64,000 nucleotides of DNA from Cristatella mucedo (taxonomy: Eukaryota; Bryozoa; Phylactolaemata; Cristatellidae): assembly GCA_009760855.2 (NCBI GenBank), contig WPIO01000053.1, forward strand, positions 2,851,501-2,915,500, in the 5' to 3' direction. This document shows positions 62,552-64,000 of this stretch, piece after piece. The translations under genes were made by a program, and so were the position numbers. The first letter of the stretch is position 1. The number at the start of each line of letters is the position of its first letter. The notes below the pieces were generated by a model. The model was given only the letters and a program-made list of their open reading frames with translations. It did no database searches and was not told where the DNA came from.

Positions 62552-64000
62552 TATCTCGAAGCTATGGAAATTGCACGTTAATGGTGCGGACGTGTGCACT
62601 GCAGTAAGCCTCTGCAACCGCCTAGTTAAGCAGGTCTACCCTGGCTGGTCTATCAACGCACGAAGGCCGGGCGCTTCGTCTGGCTCTCCTCGGCCTCTGC
62701 TGACTGGGGGGGGGGAGCTATGAAGGCTGCAACACTGATCCCTGGGTCCAGCTATCTGGCTGACTTCACTCCACTCCAACTCAACCTGTTCTAACTCAAC
62801 GGCGAGGCTTGGCCGACCCTTACCGCATGCTGAGTTATGCTATAGATCAATGCCGGGAATCGATACCTCCCTGTTGCTGGTATTCTGATGAGGAACAGTC
62901 GAGCAGTTGTTTATGCCCACCCCACGTCCTCCTGTTGGTGGGTAGGCTGTCGGAGGGGGGGGGTTTGGTGGGGCGGAGCATGGTTTCTCAACAGCAGATG
63001 CAGCTTAGGTCTCGCCTCTTGCCGTAGCCTGACACGGGCAGCCCTACTGCTGTTCGCAAAAAACTCGTCTGTTTTCCTTTTCAGCAGGTTCTCAGAACCG
63101 CAGCCATAAACTTTTTGAAGAACCGGACTGGTAGCAAGTACCATTACTGCTGCCCGTGCCCTTGGCCGGTCAGGCTGCTATGGAAGCTGGAAGGAAGGAG
63201 CAGCAGGCATGCAGCTAGCAGCCTCTCGTTCTATTTAAGATCTATGAGCGGCTGCTACCATGAACTGCCTCCCTAACCGAAAACGTGGTTTCTGGCCACC
63301 GCGCTTGGATCCGGCGGCTTCTGTTGGACGGCGAGGCTGCTTCCTCATGCCAACCACCTGCTCTTGAGATGCGGCGTCGGCACAGAGTGCAGTGCGGTAG
63401 CTGGTAAGCTGTAAGGGCACAGGCTGGGCGATGAGGCAGTAAAGTCTGGACGACTCGAAGCTGGGAGTGGTGGGCGAGCCTGCTCCTTCACCCGAGAGAG
63501 CGGCCTTGCAGAAGGCTCCTGAACAAAAGGCTCATCAAGCAGGTTTTGTCGTCGTTTTTCAGCCTGCGGCGGCGGCCACCCTCTTGCTGCTCTGCTAGTT
63601 CCACCAATGGCTGTAAGAGAGCAAAGAGAGCCGGTTCTGATTGGCACCTTCGGAAGCTCTCTGCCTCCTTTGGTCGCCTTCACTTCTGGAAATGCGACGG
63701 CAGCGATCCCGTGAGCGATTGGCAAGCTGCCATTCGATCCTTATTAGCCGTACTGCATCTTCGTGTGACTTCGCTCTGCCTGCCTCCGGCCGTCGGTGGC
63801 TTGGCTAACGTTGTGTAACGACTTGCAGCTTTGACCCTCTGCTTGGTTGGGTTCTCGGCTGTCATCTTCGACATAAAGGCACATTCTTGTTTCCATCATC
63901 AAGCTTCTGCCTATGGAGGCCGAAGCTGTTCCCATTGCCCAGCAAAATTACTGCCTGCAGCTCCTCACTTTCCAGGCCTGACCTGCAAGTTTTTTTTTGT
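62552..64000. other. No recognised gene
   Basis: CpG-rich sequence with G-runs (62704-62714, 62955-62965) and several short open frames on both strands; none matches a family I know. A pyrimidine-AG site near 63086 precedes an open frame (VLRTAAINFLKNRTG...) that might be coding but has no further support. Confidence 0.3.

Noticed and set aside
62495-62604. EPVRRGTW as part of a DDHD-type phospholipase exon
   Set aside because: Only a seven-residue resemblance, no acceptor upstream, and the sequence is mostly the perfect hairpin.

Overview
This is a window of animal (metazoan) nuclear DNA. It shows short exons separated by large introns with GT-AG borders, dense non-LTR retrotransposon debris, tRNA-derived SINEs, a decayed Tc1-like transposon and long microsatellites. 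Nothing looks prokaryotic: there are no operons and no long conserved open frames other than retrotransposon ones. I cannot name the species. L2-clade LINEs, two SINE families and a PARN gene point to an animal, probably an invertebrate.

The one host gene I can reconstruct is PARN, poly(A)-specific ribonuclease, on the + strand. It runs from an ATG at 2819 to a TAG at 54732-54734. I placed 18 coding exons (19 to 323 nt) by matching remembered PARN family landmarks and requiring splice sites and reading phases to agree: 2819-2837, 3080-3157, 3800-3867, 4025-4092, 5899-5980, 8489-8549, 9681-9834, 13438-13555, 15370-15426, 16670-16747, 18487-18530, 25733-25775, 32573-32777, 34602-34671, 39728-39783, 40241-40327, 47684-47758 and 54412-54734. 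All junctions keep frame apart from one gap between 9834 and 13438, where an exon for the start of the R3H domain is missing; a weak candidate lies at 10980-11063. The model gives about 561 residues without that exon. Three things stand out: the codon at the position of the last catalytic aspartate (human D382) reads Asn (AAT), one intron uses a GC-AG border, and an acidic open frame continues past the stop.

The introns are filled with mobile DNA. At least six substantial copies and many fragments belong to an L2-clade LINE (apurinic endonuclease plus reverse transcriptase, 3' tail ending in TTA repeats). The large minus-strand copies are at 23720-25375, 27940-29900, 42640-45293 and 55321-57700. 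Two tRNA-derived SINE families occur: SINE-A, whose 3' end copies the L2 tail, and SINE-B. There is also a Tc1/mariner relic (41330-42370), a foldback element with long inverted repeats and TTAA-like ends (51471-52195, related copy 6255-6780), a 277-bp near-perfect tandem duplication (37694-38247), and (CT/GA)n tracts up to about 1 kb.

The segment after 54735 holds the L2 copy, a mosaic of nested L2 tails, a second LINE 3'-end family (60055-60205 and 62160-62500), and two linked exon-like segments (61040-61121 and 61689-61885) of an unrecognised gene.
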